Assembly (NCBI GenBank): GCA_026873275.1
Contig: JANTUC010000001.1
Location: forward strand, 3,472,001-3,536,000
Direction: 5' to 3'
Length of the DNA stretch: 64,000 bases
Source of the DNA: Pseudopithomyces maydicus
Lineage: Eukaryota; Ascomycota; Dothideomycetes; Pleosporales; Didymosphaeriaceae
The notes below the pieces were generated by a model. The model searched no databases. It was not told the DNA's origin and was given only the letters and a program-made list of their open reading frames with translations. This document shows, in pieces, positions 1 to 10,609 of this stretch (position 1 is its first letter; every line of letters begins with the position of its first letter). A program made the position numbers and the translations under genes.

Positions 1-20
1 GATGGTGGGCGTTGTTTTGT

Positions 21-105
21 TACCGATGTGCACATGTGTGTACCGGTGTGTGTACATACATGTACATACCGATGTGCGCGTACCGATGTGTATGTACGTC
101 TGGCC
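21..105. repeat. Degenerate TACCGATGTG repeats
   Basis: About four imperfect copies of TACCGATGTG/TACCGGTGTG are interspersed with GTACATAC. This is simple-sequence DNA with no coding signal. Confidence 0.7.
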
Positions 106-217
106 CGCCCGAGATCGAGTGCTTATTTTCCTTTTTCCTTCCTTCCTCTCGGGAGGGGCACCGGCGGGAGTGAGGTGAGATGCGGGTACGGCGCCGTGCG
201 GTGGAGGGGGAGCGCGC

Positions 218-278
218 GGCTGGCTGGCTGGCTGGCTGGCTGACCTCCCCTCCCTATCTACTGGCTGGCTGGCTGGCA
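218..278. repeat. (GGCT)n microsatellite, two blocks
   Basis: Two runs of the tetranucleotide GGCT lie at 218-241 and 261-278, separated by a C/T-rich spacer. The same motif, or its complement, recurs elsewhere in the intergenic DNA of this window. Confidence 0.85.
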
Positions 279-1858
279 GGCACGAGAAAGTGTATGGGTA
301 AGGGACGCGACCCGATGTAAGAACGGTATGTACGGTACATACGGTACGGTTCATACGACATGTAGGCAAGGCAGGCGAGCTACCTAGTCGGCCGGGCCGA
401 GATGCGTAAACCCATGTGATGTGATGTGATGGGAGGGCGATGGATCGATCCATGATGACCGTGGGCCCGGTTAGGGGTACGTATGTACCTATGTTAGGTT
501 GGCAGGTTGCGTAGGCGGGTAGGTGGGTAGGTAGGTACTTTCTTACTTGGGGCTTAGTAGGGTTTTGGTTTGAGCGCTGGGGCTGGGGCTGGGCTGGGTC
601 GCGGATAGTACTGTTTGTGGAATGGTGCGGGAGGCAGAGGGGAAGGTAAATGGGGAAACGTGTTTGCAGAGGATGGAGGGGGTGGTGGGTTGGTTGGATG
701 GGGGAGGGAGATGAGGTTGTGTATGGGGTAGATGGAGGAGGATGAGGAGGGGAGGTGGGGTTTAATTTCGTGAACTTGTTTTCAATTATTTATTTCCTTG
801 ATTATTTCCCTTTTTTTCTTACTATTCGGAAACGAGTGCAAAAGGTGTTGAGTCAATATGACCACAACGGCGTAAAATTCAAGATTGAGGTTGGACATGC
901 TTTGAAAACGCAGAATATGCGAACGTACGTACTTGGGGTTCGCGGCCGAAAAAGTACTTAACACTCGTTCTATCGCACGATCGCCGTGTTCAATTGGAGC
1001 AGTTTGTAGGATTCTGGTGGCGATCGCAGGGTTCGCGACGACCGATTTGGCAATGTAGGTTGTGCAGGGCTGGTTGTTGGTGCCGTTTTGGTACAGATGC
1101 ATTTCTTATATATACGAACACCGAACACATGGCGAATGTATTTTGGCTGAAGCTGTTGACTTTGGACAGCCACCAACCGACATTAGGTACTCTCTCCTAA
1201 GATCCTGCAGCCCTGGGCTCCAGGGCTCCAGCCAGCCCAGTCTCACGTGAGCATACGCGCCCCGGGCCCCGCCCGCTCCGGGTCTACCCGCCATATCAAA
1301 GATGATTTGAGCGTGCCACGAATCAGTTCATGGCAGGCAGTTGCAGCAGGCTCGCTGGGAAAAAGTGGTTTGACATGCTTATCGATAGCAGCGCCGGATG
1401 GGTTGGTAGCCGAGTGGCCGAGCGGAAAACGGGCGGACGTGGCGACAGGGTCTGATGATTTGCTGGTGAGGGTTGGGTGATCGTTGTTTTCGCTAGCCTA
1501 ACTTTTTGTGGCCGTGCTTGTGCTACTCTCCTGAGCATTGTCGACTGCCTCCTGCCTTCTCCCACACGCACTTCACAGCCAGACAGTCCGCTCCTTTCTT
1601 CTCGTTTCGTCTTGTGGTTGTTGGAGGAATCCCCTGAGCTCTCGGATCTACGTTTGCTTAATCCGAGCCTTCCGCCCCGAACGCACGCTTCGCCCCCTCG
1701 GGTTGTACATACCTCGACCGCCACTTTATTCCTACACAGCGCCCCTCGGTGTCTATACGGTTTACGTCAAAGGAGATACCTCCACCTTTATCGCAGTACT
1801 TCCGGAAACCAGACTTGCATTGCTGCGGCCCCCCGCTACCCCACTCGAACGCTTCACG

Positions 1859-3070
1859 ATGCCCGCTCGTACGCTTCCGACCATCCCCGCCGTGGAGGTA
1901 CAATCGCACAATACCGAGAAGAGCTGTTATGTAACCATCGGTGCGAAGGTCTATGACGTGACACACTTTTTGGACGATCACCCCGGTGGCGGCGACCTCA
2001 TCCTGGAATATGGTGGCAAAGACGTCGCCGCAATCATGAAAGATGAAGTTTCACACACACACTCCGAGGCAGCCTACGAGATTCTGGACGAGAGTCTGGT
2101 CGGGTTCATGCCCACTGAGCCAATCATCAACGGAGCTACTAAGAGCAACAAGCCCGCTGAGATTGTACCCCTCCCACCGTCAAAGGAAGGCCAGGCCGAG
2201 CTAGCTGCTCAGCAACCGTTGTACGCTTCCACGGGCATGTCGACGGCTGAGGACCTTGAGAAAGAAACGGACTTTGACAAGGATTACAAGGAACACAAAT
2301 TTCTGGATCTTTCCAAGCCACTGTTCATGCAAGTTTGGAATGGTGGATTCAAGAAGGATTTCTATCTGGAGCAGGTACACCGTCCGAGGCACTACAAGGG
2401 AGGTGATTCAGCACCCCTCTTCGGGAACTTCCTCGAGCCACTGAGCAAGACGCCGTGGTGGATTGTGCCTACGCTGTGGATCCCACCTGTCATTGCGGGT
2501 GCTGTCTATGGGTCTTCGCAATTGGGTGTGCTCCCGGGTGTCGGATACTTTGTGTTCGGCTTGTGCTTCTGGACGCTCCTAGAATACATTCTGCATAGGT
2601 TCCTCTTCCACTTGGACCAGTAAGTCCCGCTTACTCAATCATCAACGCTCGTGCTAACTCGCCTCAGTTATCTCCCTGACAATCGTGTGGGCATCACCCT
2701 GCACTTCATTCTTCACGGTATCCACCACTACCTTCCCATGGACAAATACCGCCTCGTCATGCCCCCGACACTCTTCGTGGCCCTCGCAGCACCTTTCTGG
2801 AGGGTTGCCCACTTCATCATCTTCTTCAACTGGTATGCCGCACTGATTGCATACTGCGGCGGCGTATTCGGGTATGTGTGCTACGATATGACGCATTACT
2901 TCCTGCACCACCGCTCTCTGCCTGCTTACTGGCGGGAGTTGAAGAAGTACCACCTCAAGCACCACTTCGCCGATTACCAGAATGGTTTCGGTGTCAGCAG
3001 TCGGTTCTGGGACTGGGTATTTGGTACCGAGCTGGAGATGGCGCCCCCGAAGGTTCTCAAGACTAACTAG
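1859..3070 (+). CDS. SCS7: Sphingolipid fatty acid 2-hydroxylase (cytochrome b5 fusion)
   Basis: Two exons, 1859-2619 and 2668-3070, with a 48-nt intron (GTAAGT donor, GCTAAC branch site), encode 387 residues. An N-terminal cytochrome b5 domain (about residues 20-85) carries the HPGG heme motif at residue 41 and the second heme histidine near 66-68. The C-terminal half is a fatty acid hydroxylase domain with the His clusters HRFLFH, HFILHGIHH, HYFLHHR and HLKHHF, which bind the di-metal centre, between hydrophobic segments. The family adds a 2-hydroxyl to the very-long-chain acyl group of ceramide in the ER membrane, using electrons delivered by its own b5 domain. Length and domain order match fungal Scs7/FA2H. 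The start at 1859 is the first ATG in the frame and places the b5 domain at the N terminus. Confidence 0.95.
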
Positions 3071-3712
3071 GAGGGTACCAAAGGTGTACAGTCCATGGGC
3101 ATTGGAGAGGTGTTCATGTTCAAATTCTGTCCTAATGATGATTATAGACTTAGTAATGTAATTGATGGTATGGGAATCCGATCATGCATGCGAACATGTC
3201 TTCTCTTCTTCACATCCAGTTTGGAAATGGCAAGGTCCCTAGGAAAATTCACACACAAAAATCTCTCACTCTTTGCCGGCAGTTGACTAGAACCTTCCCC
3301 ACTCACCCTTGCGGCCGCATTTGTTTACGTCTGCGTTTGCGCCTTCACGCCGCTGGTAGGCGGCGGCTGACTAACCGAGTAACGTGACGTAGTCCGTGCG
3401 CCCGCGTCCGCGCCTTCTTCAAAAGCTCTCGCCCTCCGCCTCCGCTTCTTTCCCTCGCGCTAAACACAACGTCAAGTTCAGCACACGGTCCCTGATAGAC
3501 AGCCACACACCTTGCGCTTGCCATAGTGCCCACTGCTCTACTTACCTAAAGCCATCCAACTGTATCTGCCGAGTCTAGGCACTTGTACACTCAACAACTA
3601 CTTGCACTACACACAGCCTGCAGCTGTTTTTATGGTCTCGCAGAAATCGGTGTTCCAACTTCCCATTAGACAGAAAGACCCGGGCCCCATCCAAGGCCCC
3701 ATCCAAGACGCG
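3071..3712. other. Intergenic / UTRs
   Basis: Between the hydroxylase stop and the splicing-factor start I see only UTR and promoter DNA. C/T-rich stretches at about 3400-3580 resemble fungal promoter pyrimidine tracts. An upstream in-frame ATG for the next gene lies at 3632. Confidence 0.5.
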
Positions 3713-5601
3713 ATGGAAGTCGAAGAGTTCCTCGACAATGTCGCGAACGAGCTGGAGATGGAGCGCACTACCAAGAAGGGCGACTCCATGGAGCGAGACG
3801 ACGACCGCCGTGCCCGCAACGACCGCCCCGACCATCGTGACAATCGCGACAGCCGCCGTCATGGCCGTGATCGTGATCGCAGCCGTGATCGCTACGTCCC
3901 TCGTGAGTCAAATGGAGAGCGGCGCCATAGCCGTGAGCGTAGGCATAGAGACGGAAGCAGGCCTCGATCAAGCAAGAGCAAGGATGCTGACACAGATGAA
4001 GATCGTGCTAGGTATTCGCGTCGCAGCAGCTCCCGTGACCGTTATCGTGGAGGCCGTCGTGACCGAGGTGACCGCGCGGGTGGCGACTACTACAGCGGAG
4101 GCGGACGTGGCGGACGCTCGCGCTCCCTCGTCGTGATCGTCGCGATGACCGCTACCGTGATCGCTCTCGTGACCGCCCACGCCGTGATCGAGAGGGTGAT
4201 GAGCGTCGTGGCGGTGGCCGACGCCGCACCCCCACCCCCGAAGTTACAGAGGACGATAGGGACAAGCGCACTATCTTCGTGCAGCAGATCTCCCAGCGTG
4301 CAGAGACCCGCAACCTTCGCGCCTTCTTCGAGAACGTTGGCGAAGTTGTGGAGGCGCAGATCGTCAAGGATAGAGTGACTGGTCGGTCCAAAGGGTGTGT
4401 ATAACATTTACATGATCAGGGTATCTTGCTTACCTATTTAGTGTTGGCTATGTCGAGTTCCGCGACGAGGCCTCTGTCCCGAAGGCCTTGGAGCTGACAG
4501 GACAGAAGCTCAAGGGCGTTCCGATCATTGCGCAGCTTACGGAAGCAGAGAAGAATCGCGCCTCGCGTGCTGCTGCCGCTGAAGGCGGTACTACTAGCGC
4601 TACTAATGGTGCTCCTTTCCACCGTCTCTACGTCGGCAACATCCACTTCAGCGTCACCGAAGACGATCTCAAGGAAATCTTCATTCCATATGGAGAGCTG
4701 GAGCAGGTTACCCTTCAGCGCGACGAACAGAACCCCGCTCGCTCGAAGGGCTATGGCTTCGTACAGTGAGTGACTCCAATACAATTCACGATTTAGTAGC
4801 TAATTATCCAACAGGTTTGCCGATCCCAATGATGCCAAGAAAGCGCTCACAGAGCTCAACGGCTTCGAGCTCGCAGGTCGTCAGATTCGCGTTGGCCTGG
4901 GCAACGACAAGTTCACACCCGAGTCTACCGCCCATCTTCTCCGCAACTTCCCGCAGCAGGCGGCTAGCTATCAAGGCTCTGCTTTCAGCGGTGCCGGAGG
5001 TCGTGGCGCGTATGCTGGTGGCTCAGGTGGTGTCTTCGACCGAACCCATGGTAGGGATGACCGTGGTATTAGCGGCGCCTCTGCTCTGGACGACACCGAC
5101 ATGGCTGGCGTCAACTTCAAGCAAGTTGATCGCAACAAGCTGATGATGAACCTTGCTCGCAGCGAAGTTGATGTTCCTTCCAAGAAGGATTCTCAGCCTC
5201 TCGCTAGAAGCCGTGCTCCCATCGAGAATGTCATCGCTTCCTCGAAGTGTATCAAAATCCAGAATGCTTTTGATGCTGACCAGTAAGTGGTGATGCATAC
5301 ATTGAAAGACTAACTTAGCTAACACTAGATCAGGGAGCTAGCTAGCTACGGTCCCAACTGGGCCAAGGATCTCGAGAACGAAGTCAAGACCGAGTGCGAC
5401 AAGAAATACGGCCGCGTCGTCCACATCGCGGTCGACGCGAACTCTGAGGGCGAAATTTTCGTCAAGTTCGACTCTGTCACTGGTGGCGAGAAAGCCCTCC
5501 AGGGTCTCAATGGCCGCAACTTCAACTATCGCACCATCCGCGCTTCGTATGTTGTGGACAAGGTCTACAACTCCATCTACGGCGCAGCTGCTGCGTTCTA
5601 A
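3713..5601 (+). CDS. SR-type RNA-binding splicing factor (RBM39/Rsd1/CC1-like), one frame break
   Basis: Exons 3713-4394, 4442-4765, 4815-5282 and 5334-5601 encode about 580 residues. The N-terminal part is an Arg/Asp/Ser-rich (RS-like) region. Two RRMs follow: the first has RNP2 TIFVQQ and RNP1 GRSKGVGYVEF rebuilt across intron 1, the second has RLYVGNI and SKGYGFVQF across intron 2. A Gly/Ala-rich linker leads to a C-terminal U2AF-homology-type RRM with no classical RNP1. This order is that of the CC1/RBM39 family, U2AF65-related splicing factors in the nucleus. The reading frame shifts by -1 inside the RS region at the C run 4125-4127; one extra base makes the total exon length divisible by three and joins the RS region to the RRMs. 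I chose ATG 3713 (MEVEEFLDNV); ATG 3632 would add 27 residues. Confidence 0.85.
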
Positions 5602-7942
5602 GCCTGGAACAACAGGATCATGCGACCTGTGGTGGAGTTCGACGGTAAGAGTGTGTTTTCATTCGCTCACGGTGCGGATTTGCCATGGGGACATCTGTGG
5701 TGGATTTCGACGGTAAGGGAGTGTTTCCATTCGCTCAGGGTGCGGATCTGCCATGGGGTGCTATTTGATTGCTGGCGTTATAAGGCGATTTTTTTCTCTG
5801 GCGAAAATGGGATGGTTCACTGGGATGGTTCACTGTGGGTCTGGCGTTGGTGGAGTGCTTGGATATTTCTTTTCTTCTTCGGTCGGTTATGGGAGGAACC
5901 AGTGGTGAGAGGATTGCTGGCCTTTTGACAGATTTTCCGCCCCCCGACTGAAGCTGAAGATGGATCAGCCATGGCAACCGCTGCCTAACCCAGTTTACCA
6001 CATGGTATAGGAGTTTCATGGCATCGGTATGCCCCGCGATGGACCTCTATGGTCAGATCTTACACTGTTATCAGGAGGATTTGCGGAGGGACCGTTACAA
6101 ATGATGGGAGTGGGGGCATTCCGTGGGTGCTAATAGTCTTAGGACTCGTGGCTTGCAGTAAACTACAGCATTTGCCCACACAATTGTTCGATCGTTATGA
6201 GGTGTTGGTCGGTTTATCGTGATTTGATCGTTGGCGTGGTTTGTAAATCCCCGTCCAAGGACACCCTCCCTGACCCGCGATGCAGGTGCTGCCATGTCCG
6301 TTTCAGTCTCGGTATCTCCAAGTTGGAGCGCTCTAGTCCCTTCCCATGATGCTCGCCACTGCTAACATCTGAATAGCGCCGTTTGATCGCCTTGTTGCTA
6401 GCTAACGTGATAGATTTGTCTTTGATTGCAATGACTTTGCCTGCGTGTGTCTGCGCGTACGACCAGCAATGAGCGCCCAACCATGCCAAAAGCATCGCCG
6501 TCAAATGCTTACTGCAACTCCTTGCTGATGTTCACCAGGGCCAATCCTGAAAACCCTGGCGGGATCATACTAAGCCATGTAGAAGCTCGATTGGTCGACA
6601 TCACAGAACAAGATCACACAAAGTGGCTTGTATATGCTGCGACCTATCAATCATTTGAGCATCCGGACGCCATGCTCACTAGAGACATGATAAAAACGGC
6701 AAAGGTTTCACGTGTTGCTTGTTCGAACGAACTTCGACGTTCACAGAACATTTGCGAGATCTACGGTTTTCAGATAAAGCCGCAAGCCGCCCACTTTCAG
6801 CATGCTAGAAACGCTGCAGAAGTGGAGTCGAACCTCATTTTGTATAACGTGTGACATGTAGTCTAAGAATTCTCGATCTCGCTCACGCCGTACAAGATTC
6901 TGGTTTTGTAGTCCAAACAACAGTTCTGTTTGTATATATGGCTGTTGCGACAATAGCAAGGTCATATATATAGTAGGCCTTACAACAACAATCAGACGAT
7001 TGTATATAGTCAGACTATTTAAGAATTTATTCACAACACACAAGAAACCTGCGCATTCTCGTTTCTGGAGACCAAGCTAATTTGGTCATGGTAGGATGCA
7101 TTGCTAAGTTATACGAGGTGAAAATCCACGCCTTCGTGGCCCCGAACTTCTCCACATGTCTGTCTGACCTCCACGCTGCGACCATCAAGCCTGTGCCTCA
7201 AACCGAACAGAATACGGACAAGCGCGACAAAATAGCTACAGAACAGGTGATTCCCATGAGCTGTGCCCACGGAGAATGGGGTCGCTTAACCGTACACTTG
7301 CACCACTATGCAAATGCGCGTGGTGGTTGTAGTTTTGTATGGCACTGTGCACCGAAGTCCGGACGCTCAGCCTCGCTGTGCTGATGCCAGTCGCCTTGCT
7401 CCATTGGCTGCACATGCGACAAAAGCTGTTCTTAGACGAACTCGAAACAGAACGCCTGCACGGTAGAATCGGCAACCGATTGAGGCGGCTATGCCTGAAC
7501 AGGCAATTATTCTAAAACCACACCGTGTCTTTGAAGATGAGAGCTCAGGAAACGCACAAGAGATTGTGGTTTGGCGACTGTGAGTACTGAAGTTAACTAG
7601 ATGCAGGGTGGTCCATTGCAGCATGTATTTTGTTGGAATGAAAAAGGTGGTCGCATGCGCATCGCGTAGAGAAGGGCGTGGCTACAAAAGTTCTCCACCA
7701 ACAACGCCTTACACAAGCGAGCTGACAGCAACTCGGGTACCTCACTCTTCCTTCGGGGATGCACCACCAGAACGCCAAGTGAACATGGTGGTGCCAGGCC
7801 AGGTATAGAGCAACTTACAAGAAGACACGCTCAGCCCACAGATGTGCCCTTCGTGGTTTGGTAACGGGCTCTCATTCCTCGTTTCGTTCAGTCTTTCATT
7901 ACCATTTCCTTTGGGCATTTGCTTGCTTGGAGTAACATCACG
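5602..7942. other. Intergenic region, no supported gene
   Basis: The splicing-factor 3' region contains a 68-bp tandem duplication (separate entry). Open frames such as 6447-6854 start with GTG, have no recognisable domain and no splice-supported extension, so I do not call them. AT-rich sequence at about 6880-7040 could be 3' DNA or decayed sequence. Confidence 0.5.
5627..5758. repeat. Tandem duplication, about 64-bp unit
   Basis: Two direct copies, at about 5627-5690 and 5695-5758 (offset 68), share GGTGGA-TTCGACGGTAAG near their start and CCATGGGG at their end. They differ by a few substitutions and one indel. They lie just downstream of the splicing-factor stop, probably in its 3' UTR. 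Confidence 0.85.
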
Positions 7943-9913
7943 ATGCCAGCGACTCACTTTCATTCAGAGCTTCACTTGAGCCCAAGGCAGGCCGAGGACT
8001 CGTTCCACATTCCTTCAGACCTGGTGGCGGCCGCGACGATATGTCTTTTCTTAACGGTGGTGGCGGTGGGGGCGAGGACGTTTATTAATGCCGTGGATCT
8101 AAGACGGTTGCAGATTGATGATTGTGAGTTTGAACTAGGGGTATACAATCGTGATGGGTGTTAACGTCTTCAGATGCTACCATTCTTGCTGGTCTTTGCT
8201 TCGCCGTATTCATTGGACTCATGTTCGCTGCATCGCATGCGGGCTTGGGTCAGCATGCAACACTCCTGACTGCTGAGGCTACAAAGAAAGCTCTCCTTTA
8301 TGCGAACGTCCTCGATATCATGTACGCTCCGATTATGCTTGCCGGGAAAGTTGCCATTCTCGTACAGGTCGACCGCATGTTCTCTGGCAACAAACAGCGC
8401 ATGGTCTTCTGGAGCGTGCGCGCACTCGCATACATTATCGCATTTACCTACGCCATTATGTTCTTCATCAGCGTTTTTGCTTGCACGCCTCGGGCGAAGA
8501 TTGTCGACCCTACGGTGGATGGCAAGTGTATCCCACGGAGTAACCTTGTTATTGCCTCCAGTGCAGTTAACATCGCGAGCGACGTTCTCATCCTTCTTTT
8601 TGCGGTCTGGGGGATCAGCCGCTTGCAGTTGAGTGGTAGGCGCCAGACTATGGTTGCAGTTGTCTTCAGCATTGGCAGCTTTGCATGCATTGCCAGTGTC
8701 TGCAGGTTGGCTTTTGGTGTGCAAGTCAACTTGAACGATAAGTACACGCAGTTCATCTTCCCTGTACACATGTGGTCGTGAGTATTGATCTTGCTGAACC
8801 ATAACTACATATGCTGATCGAAAACAGGCTTGCCGAAATCACTGCCATCATATACCTCGCTTGCTGCCCAGCATTCCCACGTCTTGTACAGTACATCCGC
8901 GGCACTAGGACAGTCAAGCGAAACAACTCCATGAGAGGCTATAAGACCGAGAAAGATCTCTTCAGTGCTACGTCTAGCTTCTCGAGTGGGCCGAATACCC
9001 CTGAACAAAAACACGGATGGGGGTCGCCAGTCATCACCCCGCCCACTCCGCCCAAGGGGTCTCCCAAGATCACGCCTCCTACACCACCAAACGGCTCACC
9101 CAACTTACCCTCTGGGTTCTCTGGTCCTCAGAAACCTCAGAAAGCCAGCATCCACGTGACTACGGGAACTCCCTTGGGCTCGCGGTCTGACCAGCCTCGT
9201 GGACCTTTCAGGACACTCTCATTGCCAGTGAAGCCTTCTGTCCCCCGTAGCTCCTTCCAGCTTCCAGCTACCAAATTGGATCCTCGCGGACCACGTCTCA
9301 ACTTCAGCATCCCCGTCCGACCCACTCCCGAACAACTTGCCAACCAATCCAGTCTCTCACCGCGCTACGTCCCAGAAGAGCAGACCTCCGCGCTCGCAAA
9401 GAAGGCAGAAGGCGCACTCCAGAACTATGCCCCTTTCGAGCGCCGCATCTCCCATCTCTCATACACATCCCGTCACACAGCGGCCCTCGAGGAGCTCCGC
9501 TCCAGCCTCGAAGAGACCAGGCACAGCGTCGACGGCGGCTTCATCGACACCACTCCCACACCGACCTCCGCCGGTTTCCCAGCCCAATCCGCATCGATGG
9601 CCGTACCCAAGACGCCAAACACGCCTGGTACACCAGGTCTGGCGCCTCCTGTCTCCCCGGCATGCCCTCGCCCGCCTCGCCCGCGCGCACAGAGTTCAGC
9701 GTGCACCTCGTCGAGAGCGCCGTCCGCATGAAGATCATGCCCGTGTACTTTGCGCAGCGCCGGAAGAAGAGCTACGATGCTCGCATTTCGGTTGCGAGCG
9801 GAGGGTCGGCGCTCGGAAACCAGGCTCTGAAGCCGAAGATGCATTCTTTCCGGCGGTCGAAACACGCAAGGGTGCCGTCTACGCCGGCGCTGCACACTCA
9901 TCATGAGGTGTAG
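7943..9913 (+). CDS. Fungal rhodopsin-domain (PTH11-like) integral membrane protein, one frame ambiguity
   Basis: Exons 7943-8123, 8174-8777 and 8828-9913, with two GTGAGT introns, encode about 623 residues. The first roughly 270 residues hold about seven hydrophobic helices in the pattern of the fungal rhodopsin domain. Visible landmarks are GLGQH after TM2, a KVAILVQ segment, a conserved Cys pair bracketing an extracellular loop (FACTPR and DGKC), NIASDVLILL, and FACIASVCRLAFG. The long cytoplasmic tail is rich in Pro, Ser and Thr with many TPP/TPPK motifs, suited to phosphorylation. PTH11-like proteins are candidate receptors for surface or chemical cues. Near 9655-9660 (CCCCGG) the frame shifts by -1. 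Either one base is missing or a weak 56-nt intron (9637-9692, donor GTCTGG) is present; both restore a frame ending at 9913. The ligand is unknown. Confidence 0.75.
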
Positions 9914-10609
9914 GCCTCGTTTTTCTTGCCTCTCATACTTTCCTTCTATTCTCACTCTTGTGTTTTTGCATGCCGACTACTGCCACTCTTTACGACTTGA
10001 CTGGGTGGCTGTCTCACTAATGTCTTTTGTCTTCTGTCTTGTTTATTTTTCTTTTCCTTTTTCTTCTTGTGCGCTATTGCGATGCAAAAAGTTCCCGGTA
10101 ACGGATTACGCTCATTTGATACCCATGGGAGGGCTCGGTTTTTTTTTGGTTTCAGCTCGAACGGCGTCACTCATTTTGATAGATTTCGGAGATACCCTTA
10201 CACGTCCTTGGGAGTGGTTGTGGACGCTTAGAATTGGTTGCCTTTCGTTGTACATACTTTGGTTGTTGCTGGCTAATCTAATTCACTTGTACCAATACAG
10301 TTCTTTGCTTCTCATTTTGACCGACTTGTAAGAATAATAGATTGTGTGCTGAGTGAAGTGATGTGCATGAAGATGAGCCTAGTGAGCGAAAGAGAAGATG
10401 ACTATGCTAAGTAAGTGCGGGTTTTCGATACGCCCCAGGTATAATGCTACAAACGTAGTTCAAGACATTAACCATTACATCCCCACCAGTTGGCGTCAGC
10501 GGCAACGCCAAGCTGAAATGCGCACTACAATTTAATGAAGAGACAAAAGAAATACGCTACTGTCGAGTATCCACATTCCGTGGCAGAGCTCATCACCTTA
10601 CCAACCCCC
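9914..10609. other. Intergenic region between convergent genes
   Basis: T-rich sequence follows the membrane-protein stop (about 9914-10330) and runs into the 3' end of the glucan synthase on the opposite strand. I see no gene. It probably holds both 3' UTRs. Confidence 0.6.

Larger units (their letters stand above)
1..1858. other. Intergenic region with microsatellites
   Basis: I see no supported gene here. The first 700 bases are low-complexity, with repeated ACCGATGTG-like units and GGCT runs (listed separately). The last few hundred bases are C/T-rich and are probably the promoter and 5' leader of the fatty acid hydroxylase starting at 1859. That reading frame stays open upstream of 1859, but it has no upstream ATG and the hydroxylase similarity begins only after 1859. 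Confidence 0.6.

Noticed and set aside
1403..1470. Sequence beginning GGTAGCCGAGTGGCCGAGCGG, reminiscent of the 5' half of a Ser/Leu tRNA
   Set aside because: No anticodon arm, T-loop (TTCRANY) or matching acceptor stem follows, so it does not fold as a tRNA.
1538..1858. Upstream in-frame extension of the fatty acid hydroxylase
   Set aside because: The extension begins with TTG, lacks an ATG and shows no family similarity; the cytochrome b5 domain starts properly after ATG 1859.
3903..4100. An intron inside the RS region of the splicing factor to explain the frame change
   Set aside because: I tried GT-AG pairs with the required length modulo three. All either leave stops in the downstream frame or need very weak sites (for example 4012-4100), whereas one missing base in CCC at 4125-4127 explains it simply.
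6447..6854. 136-codon open frame on the plus strand
   Set aside because: It starts with GTG, has no domain I recognise and no splice-supported extension.
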